Assembly: GCA_905331475.1 (NCBI GenBank)
Contig: CAJNYU010000435.1
Coordinates: 124,422 to 188,421 of the forward strand
Direction: 5' to 3'
From: Rotaria socialis
Lineage: Eukaryota > Rotifera > Eurotatoria > Philodinida > Philodinidae
Length of the DNA stretch: 64,000 nucleotides
Shown: piece after piece, positions 27,601-43,400 of the stretch
How the letters are laid out: every line of letters begins with the position of its first letter
Numbering within the stretch: position 1 is the stretch's first letter
Made by a program: the position numbers and the translations under genes
The notes under the pieces: model-generated
The model's database searches: none
Told to the model about the DNA's origin: nothing
What the model saw: the letters and a program-made list of their open reading frames with translations, nothing else

Positions 27601-30600
27601 TAAAATTTTAGTCCGATCGAAATTGCTTTTTCTATTGTTTGTAAACTATGTTGAATGTTATGTCTATGGATCTTGTATATAAACACTTCTAACTTATGAT
27701 TGCGTTTATATCGGATAGAAAAATACTATGGACACACACTTTCTATTTGAAAACCTTTAAGCACAAAACATATATTATTATAACTACGCTATTAAAATTA
27801 TTATTTGTTGTAGTTTGAAATTGTGAAATAAAAATTTTTTTTTTTAAATTCACTATAGTATTTAATTCAATTAGTGGCATCTATTTCTAGAGAAAATGAT
27901 TTCCGCTTTTCCAGAATCAGCTATTTTCTAATTGTAAGCGGATACTGAAGAGAATTACTATTTGTAATTGAATTCTATACAAGGTTTACTGCTAGAATTA
28001 TCTCGAAAAGTATTTGATAAAATTTTAGATTTTCTTAAAGAAAATCCTGTATCTCAATGGATCCCAACTAAAAAACAATATCACAATTTCTAACTTATGA
28101 TCTTATCAAACGTATGCTCTCATCTATAATTAATAGAGTCTACTAAATAAATTATGGTTTTTCAAAACTTAATATTGCTTTAGAAGATACTTGTTAAATT
28201 ACATAACCATCGCTCATAAAATTTGTTTGTTCTATCGTAATAAACTAAAGCTAATAAAAGTTTATAGAGAATTAAATTTTATTATATCGATGTTAGAAAG
28301 ATTGTAGCCATATCTACATACACAGCTTGCATTGAAATGTTAGTTTAACATAGTTAGAATTTGTTGTACACAATATCGAATATCTTCTATAGAACGATAA
28401 GCGTACTTCATATTAGTTCTCGGTAAAGAGAACTTTTTTTGTGCTTCTCTCAGTTCTTTATAGTTAGTTACTGTCACGTCTAATATTCAAGGTAGGAATT
28501 GTTTATCGAAGGAAATTAGACGTGAAATTCAGTTGTGCGATTTGATTGACGTAATATGAAACATTTCATGGTGATCATGAAAAATATTTTAATTTCTACG
28601 ACGATTTAACAAGAATATATATTAATATAGTTTATCGTAGCTAGAAATCGTATCATAGTTTGCTTTCGTTTTCCAAGATAATTCATTATTGACATGTTTT
28701 CTTGCTGAAATACAATCAACACTGATTAATTTGATTGTGTCTAATCTCATCAGAATGTTATAAATTGCTTTTTTTCTGATGAAAACGTTTAGACACAAAC
28801 AGTTAGTTTTCAATTTTCTAATCTATATTCTTCTTTTGGAATAATTTCTTGTAGGTATAGTTAATAGCTCCTATGCTATTACGAAAGTCGTGCTATTCAT
28901 ATTTTGAAATAAAACAATCATAAGTATTCAATTTTCTACTTTCAAACAATGAATCTACCAAATTACTAAAATAATTAGATACGTCAACAAGTAAAATCGG
29001 TAACTGTAAATTATGCCCATTCACAAATTTCTCTTTATTTATCGATCTTTTTTTCTACGCTGATAATATAAATAAATCGTGTACAGTATCTATTTTTGTT
29101 TGTATATAATCGAAAAAAATGTCTTTTAGTCAACAGACAGTCACAATTAGTGGAATGATAATACAAACTGGAGAGATATGCATCGTAGGCGAAAGAACAT
29201 GAGAAATGTCTTTAGACAGCATCACCTGCAGAGAATCTGTCATTCTTGTTTTCCTCCTCTATGCCTACGTTATTGATCAATGAAGAAATTAACGCGCCAA
29301 TAAAGCGAACATTTTCACTGATAGCATCTCATCCTCCAAACACGTACAATATCAGAAACAAATAACTGTGAGTAGGAGAACAAAATAGATCCCTATAGTT
29401 ATTATCAATCGATTGATCAATGGCATTTTCAATGTGCAGTAAAATGAAACAAAAACAACATTGTAGATGTTTACTTTCATTTTCTGTTTTTTTTTTCTTT
29501 TTGATATTTTGAAAGTAATATTTGTTTTACGCACTGTCCGATAAATATAGAGAGCGAGAGAACCATGCAAAAAGAAAAAGAATCTGGTGTAATAAGAACA
29601 TAGACAAAGCATAGACAAATAAGATAAGATTCGTTTGTCTGCCATATTTGTATCGTGCACCTGTTCGAAAATGTATATTTATAATTATTAATATATACTG
29701 ATTCTTCAATTTCATATCATAACCGTAACACTCATTTGGCCATAGATATACTATAACGGTAGATAAAGAAAGAGGATGATGGTGGTGTTACAACTACTCT
29801 TGCTTCTAATTTTCTTTCTGTTGTGTGCTTGTGTTAGAATCAATGTGGTAATCATGTTTTTTCCTCCTCCATATTTGTGTACAACTGCTCGCAATAGTAC
29901 TGTAAGTTTATGGCAAGAAGACGAATGATAGATATGTACGATACCGCAGTGGAGACAATATATATATATATATATATATATAGAGCAATATAATATTTTC
30001 CACCCTTTTCTTTCCTACTGTTCTGACTGTTAGTCTGTGTGTGTCGATGTTAGAAGAAAAAGAATATCTTTCTGTATAGTTTGAGACTGCTAGCATTTTA
30101 TCTGCCTGCACTATTATTATTATTGTTGTTGATGTTGATGTTGTTGTTATTGTTGTTGCCGTCGTCTTCGGTCTTGTATATGGTTTTCTTTCCTTCTAGA
30201 TCATTCTGTGGACTAAGCGACATCACTGTCGTGCTCGTACTTACAATTTATGACTGATTGTCAGTAGAAGACGAAGAAGAGAGAGAAGAAAAATTATGGT
30301 TTCCTCGACTAATATCCGATAAAGAAAAAATATATATCTACTCATTCGGATGGAATTCTTTTTTCCTTTTTGTGGTGGTCTTGTCTGTACAAGAAAAGAA
30401 AGGGAAAAAAGAAAGAAAGAAAGAAAGAAGACGATCTATTTTCCTTGAGGTTTGTGTCCTCTTCTTGCGACACAAACTATCACCCACGCTGAAGATATTT
30501 CCATATCTGGGGTACTCAGCATCCTGTACAGGCGCACATATAACGTATATACATTTGCGTAACGCGCGCATCTATATACTCTTTTGTTGTTTTTTTTATC

Positions 30601-32313
30601 AAACTAAGCTAGCGGAGCTCTTGCTCAGCAGCGAAAACCCTCGAAAAAGACAACAACAAGGACGACAACAGTACAAAATCGGCTTTTGTGCTGTGAGTAT
30701 AAGTAGTTGAATATTGTAAATTTTCTCATTAAAAAGAACTCTTAAAGGTCACAAATCATGCATATATATAATAGAGTGGAAACTTTGTTAAACGCTAGCA
30801 TTTGAGCAGAAAAAATACAGACGAGAGACAACATAACGACCTCTTATAACACCAATAAAAGAATTAAACTTACGTCAAAAATCCTTTTTTTTCTCTCACT
30901 CTCACTCTCTCGTTCTCTTTTGCTATATGCTATGTCAATTATCGAATGATGAATATGAGAGCGTTTGAAAAACCTGTAAATGATGAGAATCATTCGTTAT
31001 TTTAGAAGTCGATTGTCCTTTTCCTCTTCCTCTTTTTCTCATTCTGCATATACAAAAGATTAGTGATGCCACTCATCGAGTGCTCAACACAATACCGTGT
31101 CTTAAGAATACAGGAAAAGAGAAGATGATCGATATGCGATCGTATGATGAAATGTCGCTCATTACATATATATATATGTATATATAGTAGAATTCTATGC
31201 ACTTGTGTAAATGTTCGTAGTAGGAAAAGAAGACCTTGAATAAATAAATGTTTTACTCCATTCATTCATAGTATATGAGAAGATAATAATGACAAAGAAC
31301 AAATATACTGTTACGAACGCACCTTGTTCTGTCACCTGTAATATAAGAGAAACAAAAAGCATGATAAGTGAGTGATTAAGAATACATAATATTAAAAAAC
31401 ATACAGTCTGAATTTATTTATTTTTTATTTTTTTATTACATTATAGTATTCAAGCCTTAGGAGTTTACGTGTAAAGATTTTTTTATGTTTGATAGTTCGT
31501 TGAATAGGATACAAAAACAGATAGGTTATTTTGAGATGCAATGCGCGCAGTAGCAATCGCAAGAATAACCATATTTTTTCTCTTCGCAATAGGCCAGTTG
31601 ACATTCATTCATCATTAAGTCTATCTGTGTGGTTTAGTCTTTGCTTCCTTTTCTTCTTCTTTTTCTTCTTGTTTCTAACATCTTCTACATATCTGTCTTT
31701 CTCTTTGAAAAAGAGATGTCGCTTCTCAGGAACACTGTCTCATTAACTTGTTTCATTGGTTATGTGACTTTAGTGATTCCCACAAAGACGATTTAGTACG
31801 ATTATTCAAACATACAAAAGACAGAAGCCGTTTTGTTCTCTCTTCTATTTGTGATAAGAAGTCAATAAAACAAAAACCTGCAGTGGCATTTTCTCTCTCT
31901 CTCTCTCTCTATTACGCACACTTTTACCCTACCCAGTTGTGCTCGTCTATATTTCAAGTCATTCTTTGTTGTTGCTATTTTGTCTATCAAAATATCTCAT
32001 CGTATGCACACATCTTACACAGGTGCCTCTCTTCTCTTTTGTGTGTATGTGTTGACTACTTCTTTAATAGACGTTGGCGTTGGAGATTTATTCTGTTCTC
32101 TCTCTCTCTCGCACATACACACACACACTCAGACACACGCTAAATACAAAACATTTTTTTTGAAAAATTTCATTTGTTCTTTTTTCCTCTTGTTTCATCT
32201 ATTAGGTGAATCATATTTACGACTCGAAAACGTATAACCACCAAATTAACCGCAGCCCGTCGTTGGCACAGTAAAAGAACAAAAAAAAGAGAACAAGAAA
32301 GAGAACGTCAACC
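24635..32313. other. Long non-coding region and filamin leader
   Basis: About 7.7 kb with no supportable gene. I see microsatellites, including a TA run at 29958-29982, an AAAG run near 30408-30430 and CT tracts at 31895-31910 and 32098-32112, plus a perfect 16-bp palindrome (TTTGCCTGCAGGCAAA, 25798-25813). An acceptor-like AG at 32204-32205 after a pyrimidine run probably begins the filamin leader exon. The ORFs at 30258-30710 and 31531-32237 are translations of low-complexity sequence. Confidence 0.5.
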
Positions 32314-34443
32314 ATGTACAACCAGTCACCAAACGGCTATTCAGGTGGAGGCGGAGGCGGATCTGGCTACACTGAAAATCCTCAATACAACGAGCAAGGT
32401 GAACCAATTGAAGAAGACGAATTTGGGCGCACAGAAGAAGGTAAATAAAAGTAACAAAAAGAAAATAGTTTCTTTTTCTTTTTTTGTGTTCGTGTGTTTT
32501 TTTCTTATCTTCATTCTACATTCCTTTTTGTTTGATTGTTTATTCCTATGTATAGAATTTGATGAAGATATGCAGCGTGAACTAGCTGATGATGCACCAT
32601 GGAAAAGAATTCAACAAAATACGTTTACACGTTGGGCTAATGAACACTTAAAATTAGTTAATCGTCATTGTGATGATTTACAGACTGAATTCGGTGATGG
32701 GTTAAATTTAATCGCATTAATTGAAGTTCTATCACAGAAGAAAGTACCACGATATAATAAACGACCTAATTTTCGTTCACAAAAACTTGAAAATGTATCT
32801 GTCGTACTTGATTTTCTTGAAAATACAGAACGCATACGTCTTGTTAATATCGGTAAGTTAAAACGAATTGACAAAAACCATGTGTTTATTTCAGTCATAG
32901 CAAAGAAGGGCAGTACTTGAGATGAGTATATTAAGATTTTCCTTCTTTTTTTATTTCATAGAAGATTTACTATTTTCATTTTGTTACGTTTAAATAAACG
33001 GATTCGTTTGATTTTTACATAGTTAATCACCTATATCAATATTGTCGATTCGTCTTATAGTTTATTGCAATAAAGAACGTTTCAAATTTCATCACATTGA
33101 TGAAGTTCAATCATAGACTAAAAGCAATAATAGAACTTCTCTTCTATTTGATAATCACTTTGATGCATTAGAAATCAAAGACAACATGTTTTCGTATTAT
33201 AAATCAACGTTTTTGATATTCAACCTCATTTATTGATAAGAACTTCAACTTTCTCAATCGCATAAAATAGACAGATATACATTTAATCTCATTGAACAAA
33301 TCATCTTATTGATATACGAATAAATCCAGTAAACATATTTAGAGGTTGTTATCCTTGAGTCGGATGCATTTTTTGAATTCTTTTAAAAACATAGTGCCGA
33401 ATTCATCAACTAATGGTTTGGTTTCTGTTTTCTTTTAATGAAATGTAAGCTTGAGGGTATTATTTCATAAAAATGTTATTCTTGACTTGCTATTATATCA
33501 AACAAGTACAGCAGAGAAAAGAAAAGAATGAATAAATAAATTCAACACAAAAAAAAACGAGTTAATTAGAAACTATGATAACATATTAAGTTTCGTCGTG
33601 ATCTTTTACTACACTCTAAATTCATAACATAAGAAATACCAACGACATAAAAATCTGTCATCAATTAACGTCAAAAGAAAATATTTTTATTTATCTTAAG
33701 ATGCTACACATATTGTTGATGGTAAATTAAAATTGATTCTTGGTTTAATATGGACACTTATTTTACATTATTCAATCTCGTTGCCAATGTGGGAATTCGA
33801 ACAACCCGATGCACCAGGTCTAGGACGAGATGCAACACCAAAACAAAAACTTATGAATTGGATTCAAGAAAAATTACCACCAGAATTACCAATCACAAAC
33901 TTTACATCCGACTGGAATGATGGCCGCGCTATTGGTGCTCTTGTTGATGCTTGTGCACCAGGTAAAGTCGTTTGTAAAGAAATAAGACAATAGAATAGCA
34001 TGTTTATTTTCACTAGGTCTCTATCCTGATTGGAATAAACGTGATCCAAGAAATGCCTTGGAAAATGCTAAAGAAGCTATGGATTTAGCTGAACGGTGGT
34101 TAGGTATTCCGCAATTGATTCAACCACATGAAATGATTAATCCACGTGTTGATGAACAATCAATGATGACCTATTTATCACAATATCCAAGTGCTAAATT
34201 AAAATCAGGAGCACCAATTAAACCGAAAACAAATTCAGCACGTGTTCGATGTTATGGCAAAGGTTTGTCTATTGATTTATTTTTTGTATCAAAAAATAGC
34301 GAACAACATTTGAATGTTATTGAAAAGGTATTGAGCCAAGTGGTAATCAAGTCGATGCACCAGCTAAATTTCATGTAGAAACATTTGCAGCTGGCCAAGG
34401 TAATGTTGAAGTTATTGTTATTAATCCAAAAGGTCAACGTGAA

Positions 34444-34476
<33 letters not shown>

Positions 34477-37400
34477 CGATAGAGAGTTTTTGTTCACATC
34501 AATCTTTTTCATATTATGTCTTATTTTATAGTGTGACATTGAATTTCGTAATGATAAAAATCAAACGTATGATTGTACTTATTGTCCAACAATGGAAGGA
34601 CAATATAAAGTAATTTCAATTAGAACAAAAAAATAAATATTTAAAAACAAAATGTATTTATTTCGTTAGGTCATTGTTAAATATGGTGGACAAGAAGTAC
34701 CAAAATCACCATTTTCACCTTATATCGAAGGAAAAGCAGGTGATGCTAGTCAATGCCTTGTACATGGTCCAGGTCTTGAGCCAAATGGTGTTATGGTTGA
34801 TAAACCAACTTGGTTTGAAATTGATGCCACACGTTCGTTATAGAATTTAGTAGTTTGATTCGCCAATATCTATTTATTATAAATAGGTGCTGGCAATGGT
34901 CTTGCTGAAGTTATTCTTGTTAATCCACAAGGACGACAAGATGTAGTGCCCGTATCAGTTAAACAAATAGGACCAGGCAAATTTCGTTGTGAATATGTAC
35001 CACGCGAACCTGGTCTTCATTCAGTTAATGTTTTCTTTGCTGGCCGACCTATACCAAATAGTCCCTATGGTGTAAATGTTGCGTCATGTATGTATAGAGA
35101 AATGATTTTATTCCATCGAAATTCATTGCTTATAAAATTCTATTAGTTTCAATATCGCGTTATCATATCATAAATAGAAATAGATTATCAACAAATGAGA
35201 AGAATTTGTATTTATCGCTTGAATTAGAATAAACGAGAGGTGAAATATAATCTATATCGAAGAAGAAAAAATAGTGTGCAATTGATAGGAGAGAGAATAG
35301 AAATGTTCAATTAATTCGGAGGACGAGAGGCGTACTCTTTCAAATTGCTGATCGGTATATATTAGTAGTGAAAGCAGAAAACAACTGGATATACACGTGA
35401 GAGTTTGAAGCCGAATCATTTTATGGGCATAGATTCGTAGCTCAACAAATACCGTAGTCATTTATTCGAACGTTGTATATATATATATATACATAAAGAA
35501 AAGTTTATTATTATAGTGATCGCACATTGAATAAGGTCGAATAATTTTGATGCTTGAAAAAAAAAGCACTATGAGACAGACACCCGTTGAATTACCTATG
35601 AGATCGAAAGAGCAAAATGCGTTCTTGAATACTCTAAATTCTTGAGAACTATGGTTTACCAACATAAGCTTTCACTAGTAAAATGCCCCGCCGATCAATT
35701 TCATCGAGTCACGTCGGTGACTATTTTCACTTACACTGCTCTACTTCAGCCACACTCATGCCACTTAATGTAGTCGATAGTATACTCGGCCTTGTGCGTG
35801 GATGACGAATGTCATTGAACCAAATAAATACTCTGCGCTTATTTATTGGCTAAATAAACATGCCATAACGCTTACGTAATAAAACTTTTTAATTGATGTC
35901 AATTTCAAGGTGTAATGAAATATTGTTTTATTCAGTTGTAATAAAATTAGCTGAATTAATTTAAACCATTTTGGATTAAAGTCATAAGAAAAATCTACCG
36001 TCAAAATTGACATATGAGATTTTTTCCTGTTTTCTTACGTATAAAAGCTTTGTTGATAAAAGAAATAAACTTCTGTTTGGCGACCTAACAGAAAAGGCTA
36101 TTATCTTAATCCCGACGGGATTACAATATGAGTCACATGTAGTTGCTGTTGTCAATCAGAAAGAAGGAGAGAGAGAGATTAATCTATTTTGGGACACGTG
36201 CTTTCACCATTGTGTTATTTAAGCCTTCAAATATGCAACAGATTAGAACGAACGAGACGTTAATGATCGATGATCTTTGATCATTTATAGAAAGAAAAAA
36301 AATGTCTGTCACAATCTATGTGAGAGTCGAGTTCAAAATATTCACAACAATTCTTTCAAATTGTTAATCATAAAAGTTCTATAGGAAAAATCTAAAAGTA
36401 CACATTGAGTGGTGTTGGGAGGTAGAAACCTCTGGTAACGCTTCTATATGTGGTCTAATCAAATCGTAAAACTAAAATTCAATATTGGTAAGAGGACTCG
36501 AAATTTAAGTTCTTTCTCTTGTTAGACTCGATTTAGTTGAACTATTTCAGAAGATTTCATCAATAGTTTTATTGTTCATTTTCTTTTAGCATCGGATGCT
36601 AAGAAATGTCGTGCATATGGACGTGGTATTCAACCAAAAGGTGTTCGTACAGGTGATGTAGCTGAATTTCGCGTCATTACCAAAGATGCTGGCGAAGGTG
36701 CTATGAAAGCAACAGTCACTGGACCAGGTAGAACTTTGTTTTTTTAAATAATCTCTAAATCAATTATTATGATTTAAGATGGCTTGGATATTCCTTGTCG
36801 TGTAACAAAGGCCAATAGTACAACGTATGAGTGTGGTTATGTACCAAATCAAATTGGACCTCATACAGTTAACATAACATATGGTGGTGCACATATCCCA
36901 CGTAGTCCATTTCCAGTTTCGGTCGGGCCCTATAAAGAATCACGTATTCGTGCCTTTGGTCCAGGTCTCGAAGGTGGTGTTGTTGGCTATCCAGCTGATT
37001 TTATTGTCGAAACCAATGGAGAAACTGGTTCATTAGGTAAACTATTTAGTTTTTATTCTCTTCCGTTGCTTAACTGATAATATAAATTCTATCAACTCAT
37101 TTTTATTAGGCGATATCAGTAAGTATTGCCGTTTGTTTTGTTTATGTTTTTCATTTGAAAGCACGGTGTTTATTTTGTCATTACTTGTTTCTTTCTATCT
37201 ATCTATATTTAAACAAAAAACGTATCTGTTTGTTTTTCAAGGTTTTTCAATCGAAGGACCATCACAAGCGCGTATTGAATGCAAGGATAATGGTGATGGT
37301 TCGGCTAATGTTCGCTATTGGCCAACAATACCTGGAGAATATGCAGTACACATTCTTTGTAATGATGAAGATATACCACTATCACCATTTATGGCTTGGA

Positions 37401-40400
37401 TTGAAGCACCAGGAAATTTTGATCCAAATAAAGTAAAATAATAGTATTTGATATGAACTGCGAAAATTAAAATAAAATCTTTTGTTTTTAGGTTAAAGCT
37501 TATGGTCCAGGTCTTGAACCAAGTGGACAAATTATTGGTAAACCAACTGAATTCACTATCGATGCACATAATGCTGGCGAGGCACCTTTACGTGTTCAAG
37601 CTATTGATCAAGAATATCAACCAGTTGATGTACAAGTTCGTAATACTGGTAATGGAACATATAATTGCCGTTATACACCACGTAATGCTCTACGTCATTG
37701 TATTTTAATTGATTATGGTGGTGTTGCTATACCAAATAGTCCTTTTAAAGTAATCATTTTTCTTCTGAGAAAAAACAAACAAAACTTTCACATGAGAAAA
37801 TACTTTTAGGTTTGGCCAACTGAACCATCGAATCCTTCAAAAGTTCGTGTCTATGGTCCTGGTGTTGAACGTGGCGTTAAAATGAATATTCCAACATTCT
37901 TTGTTGTTGATTGCAAAGAAGCTGGACCAGGTAAATAAATCTAAGTTCAATGTCAGTACGTTTTCGAAAAAGAAAAATGGTTCCATTTCAGGAGATATTT
38001 CAATTGCATTAACCGACATTAAAAATCAAGACGTACCATTTAATATTGATGATAATCAAGATGGAACATTTCGAATTGCATATACACCTAAATTACCAGG
38101 TGTTCATTGTATTAGTGTTTTATTTGGTGATACTGAAATACCAATATCACCCATTAAAGTTAACGTTGAACCAAGCGTCGATGTTAGTAAGATACGTATT
38201 GAAGGTCTTGATACAAGTAAGTGTTTCTATTTAGTGCTCATAGACATAGATTTAGATAAAAAAAAGCAAAAACGCAAAAACAAATATATAATTTATTTTC
38301 GTTTCTTTTTTTCTAAATGTGTGTGTGCGCATTGAAACCTTACTCCTTGTTTATTCTATATTTTTGTTTTCATTTTCGTTCTACACGCACTCTATCTCTC
38401 TCATCCATCGTAGTGCCTATTGTTGGACAGCCTGCCCAGGTAACATTGAATACACTAGCAGCTGGTCCATTACCACCAAATACGGTTCATGCTAAAGTCA
38501 TTGGACCATCAGGCAATATACAAGATGCTATTGTAACACCTGCACCACAAGGATATAATCTTCGTTTTAATGTGCCTGAACCAGGTTCATATCTAATTGA
38601 ACCTGAAGTATGTACAATACCATTACGTCCTGCGCAAGTCACAGCTATTGAACCACTTGATCCAGGTAAAGTACGTGCCTATGGACCAGGTCTATCACAA
38701 GGCACAGTAAATAAACCAGCTGATTTCATTGTTGATACGCGTGGAGCTGGTAATGGTCAATTGGGCATTACGGTCGAAGGACCATCAGAATCGAAAATTG
38801 ACTATCAAGATAATAATGATGGTAGTTGTCGTGTAACCTATCATCCAACAGGTAGCCCCTTTTTTTAAATCATCGTTTCGTAAAATTTAAAACATTGATG
38901 TATATGCAGTCGCTGGAAATTACAATATTAATATATTATACGAAGGAAAACATATAACGGGATCACCATTTCGTGCTGCTGTACGAGCCGATCTTGATAT
39001 ACGAGCTATTCGTTGTTATGGACCCGGCCTTGATCCCGCGGGTGTGTACTATATGGATTCGGCGACAACATATATCTATATCTATATCTATATTTAATCA
39101 AACATATCTAATCAATGATGCTGCATGCGCTATCATTTCAATTGACTCATTTGACCCGCATGAATTACTGCTTTTGAAGTGGTAAAGTTTTCTACTAAAA
39201 TTTTTGAGGTATATATATATATATATATACTCATACCTTTAGTATAAATCTGTTTTTCTTTTTAAATATTCTATCTATACAGTGGTGTTCGTGTCGTTTT
39301 CTTTCAATGCATGATGTTGACTATTTTATTTGCGCATGAATTTTTGCTAATGACTATTTTATTTCGTTTAGGAGTGTTTCTTGAAAGTCCAACTGAATTT
39401 ACTGTCGATGCTAAATCAGTTACTGGTAGCGGTGCAGGACATGTTGAATGTTTATTAACATCACCAAGTGGTCGTATTGTTCGATGTCCTGTTAAAAATA
39501 TGGGCGATGGTACCTATCAAGTGCAATATGCACCTTACGAACAAGGTAATTTCATAGAAAATATTTCTTCTTTAAGTAAATTTTATTTTATAGGCATACA
39601 TCAAATTGAAGTTACATATGAAAATATTCCTGTACCAGGCAGTCCGTTTCGTATTAATGCTATTCCAGGTTGTGATCCATTACGTGTACGTGCTTATGGA
39701 CCTGGTCTTGAATATGCAATTACAAATGAACCAACAACATTTACTATTGAAACCAAAGGTGCCGGACAAGGCAGTCTTGGTTTAGCTATTGAAGGACCAT
39801 CCGAAGCTAAAATGGTCTGCAAAGATAATCAAGATGGTACATGTATTATGGAATATTTGCCTGTAAGAATAAACAAAATGAAGCTCATTAAACAAAAAAT
39901 GTAAATTTTCCTTTTTTCCCTCTAGACAAAAGCTGGTCAATATGATATTGCCATTAAATTTGCTGAACAACATATTCCAGGCTCGCCATTTCGAGTTCTC
40001 GTACGTGATCGACTTGATGCTAATCATGTTAATGTTAAAATGAGCCCAGCCATGCGTGCTAACGTTTTACAAGAAATTCTAATCGATGGTCAAGCAGCTG
40101 GACCTGGTACACCGTCTGTTGAAATCAGTGATATTCATGGTACGTTGTTCTTAGTTGGAGAGTTTATAAGTCACGAGAGAAGAAAAAGAAAACTCAATTT
40201 CTACGTATTCGATATCTACATTAAAGGTTATAATGAAAATACATCGAACATTTTTATAAATAAAGTCAATAACATAGAAATGAGAGACAGATGGTACCAC
40301 TATTTCGATATAATCGCATTTCATTAACCTTTTCCTCGTCATCACTGATTCTCTTCTTGCGCGACATACATATATATATGCTGTCGAACGCATGTCAAAA

Positions 40401-43400
40401 AGAAGAGTTCTAAAATTTCATTGATATCGTTCATTGTATAGAAAAGAAAACCATTTTATTTTATTCATATCACAGGTCGTCGTAAACCAGCAAGTATTCG
40501 TCCAAGAGGTGAAGGCGTTTACGTTGCAGAATTTACTCCACAAATTGAAGGTCCACACCGTATTGATATTAATTGGAGTGATCAACCAGTTCGTGGAAGG
40601 TATTTAGATGAAAAAAGAAACATTTTTGTTTCGAAAAATAAATTTCTCTTTTTTCTTATTTTGTATCTAGTCCATTCAACGTTCAAGTTCTTCCGCATTT
40701 TGAACCACATAAAGTTATTGTTGAAGGTCCTGGTATACATAACGGTATTCCAGCATCACTTGAAACATACTTTCACATTGATACACGTGACGCTGGTTTT
40801 GAACATCCAGACGTTTTAATTAAAGTAAAACTATTTCGAATTTTGTTTTTCCGTTATCTTATTTCCATTTTTGCATTTCAATTTTATTTAGAATCCCGAA
40901 GGTCTTTTAGTTCCATCGAAAATCGTTGATAATAAAGATGGCACATACAAGGTCACCTATAAACCAAATGATGTTGGTCGATATATAATTAATGTTAATT
41001 ATGGTGGTTTCCCAGTCAATAATTCACCATTTAACGTGAAAGTGGAGCCTATCGGAGACCCATCTAAATGCCATATTTCTGGTAACAAAAATTTTCATTT
41101 AAATTAGCTTAAAATAAACAAATATTTTTCTTGAATTTTCTCTAGGCAATGGTACCAATCCTAATCTTCAAGTTGGTGAAGAATATACAATTACAGTTGA
41201 TACTCATGAAGCTGGTCCAGGTGCAGTAACATGTCGTATACGCTCGACGCTTGGCAATGATCTTGATATTGATATTGTCGATAATGAAGATGGAACATTT
41301 AATCTCTTTTATACACCTCATAATCCTGGAAATTACGTTATTAAAATCAAATTTGGTGGACAAGATATACCGGGCGGTGATTTTGTTGTTACGGTAAGTT
41401 TGATAAAACAAAAGCATTCTTTCTTCTCCTTTTCTTTTATTACATATAAACTAACGATGATGCTCTCTTTCGATCCAAAACAAAATCTTCTACTAACACT
41501 ATTTAGCCTTTTCCAACAATGGTAGGCATATAAATGCAAAAAAAATACAGATCATAAGCAATCGCTGTTCTGTGTGTAACAGAAAAAACAAAAATTCAGC
41601 TCGATTATATTGCTTTCCTTCTTCTACTTCTTCTCCTTCTAGGGTACGCCAGATATCAGGGTATGCTAAAATTTAGATATAATTATCACATATTGATGGC
41701 TAACTAATCAAAACACACAGATCACGTTCTTCTTCTTCTTCTTCTTGGTCTTCTCGTTTTTAAAATATGCAACACTCGAAAAAATATATATATATATAAG
41801 ATTATGATTCGAGGTGTCGCATTAAAAGATAACAAAACTAAAGAGTGCTTATAGCATAATCCTTTCCGGACACTATGTCGAAAGATATCAAATAGAAAGT
41901 TTCACTTCTTCTTTAATTGTTCTGTGACATTGAAAAAAAATGGCTACAATCTATTCGCCAATCTATGTCTCAATGGTAATATGCTCTTTGCTTTTCTCTT
42001 GCAATCTTGCTTAAGCAAACTTCTAGTTGTTTTTATATTTATGAAATCTATAAGCTAATGACTTTTTTTTCTGTGTCTAAAAAAGGCTGGTGATGGTGAT
42101 AAATACTATCGCGACACGCAAGTAACTGAAACAGTTACATCACGTCATACAGCAAGTCAATATCGTCCTGTTGATTTTCGTTTGCCTGTGGGTGGTGGTC
42201 AATTTGGCGACATTAGTGGTATGTAAAAAAATATATAAATGTCTCCCAGGTCGAGCAATCATATTGTAAGATCTGATAAGATCTTGCGCCAGATTTTTCG
42301 ACCTGGACTCGTTTGTTTTCTTTTAGTATATGATTCTAAGGCGTGAGAGGGTCAAGCTGATCTCCGCTGCCTGAGTACATCCATTCGGTTCCGTCAGATT
42401 GTTATAACTTTGCAACTCGTTATAACAAAGAGCTGAAATTTACACTTAATGAAGATATAGAAAAAGATCTAATTTCATTTCATTCAGTTGAATGATGAAA
42501 ACTTTAAAATAAAATAATGTCATGATGTAACGTATTGATCGAAAAGAATTTCTCGCCGTCTTAAATCTTTTTTCTTTTGTTTTTGTAGAAGCTTGCTCAT
42601 GTGCAGAGTTATTACCAGACCATTAAAGGCCCCATAGGAATGAATTCTTCTAGATATTTCCTAGTTCTGCAAGGATTTGCTAATGACTCCAATATGAGTT
42701 ACAGTAACAGATGCTAGTTTGAGTGATTACCTCATCAGTAGCATATTTCGTATGTAGATATTCACGACCTATGACGACGACCATGCCTTTGAAGGCATCG
42801 GATTAAAGTTTGCCGTTTGCTTATTGTACTTTAATCTTACTATAGGATTTGTGCAAAATTTATCGAATAAAAAAAACGGTTTCATTTGGCATTTTAAATT
42901 GAATAGAATCGAAACTTTTGTCAAATATAGTAAAGACTTTTTGTCATGAACCCGTGCTTATTCTCTTCTATGTATTATATACGTTCGATTTATTGAATAA
43001 ATATGAGCGAATTTATTGTGATAAATCTTCATAAAAACGAAAGATTTTTGCCTTTCGTTTTTAATACCAATAACATTTTACCTTCTTCATGTATTGATAA
43101 GAGTGAATGAATGAAAAGAATTTGTGTGTATGCTTCCGGTGCTCGTCGTTCTTCGCATAAACAGTGTGAGAAGGAAAAAAGAAAGATACTAATAGAAAGC
43201 AAAAAAAAAGTATGACTTGGAATCGAATTACGCTATACTGAACGTTTGGTGAGATGAAGTAAGCAGCCTGAAAGAAAGCAATTGTTACGCATATTTGATT
43301 GAGCTTGACACGCACACACACATATATATATATATTTATTCTTTCATTGTAAAAAGAAAAGAAGGTAAAATGGATTTTGAAGGTATTAATCTTTTACAAT

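Noticed and set aside
30258-32237. Several ORFs of 70-150 codons on the plus strand upstream of filamin
   Set aside because: They translate simple CT, GAAA and AT tracts, show no domain and end at random. The region fits promoter and leader sequence better.
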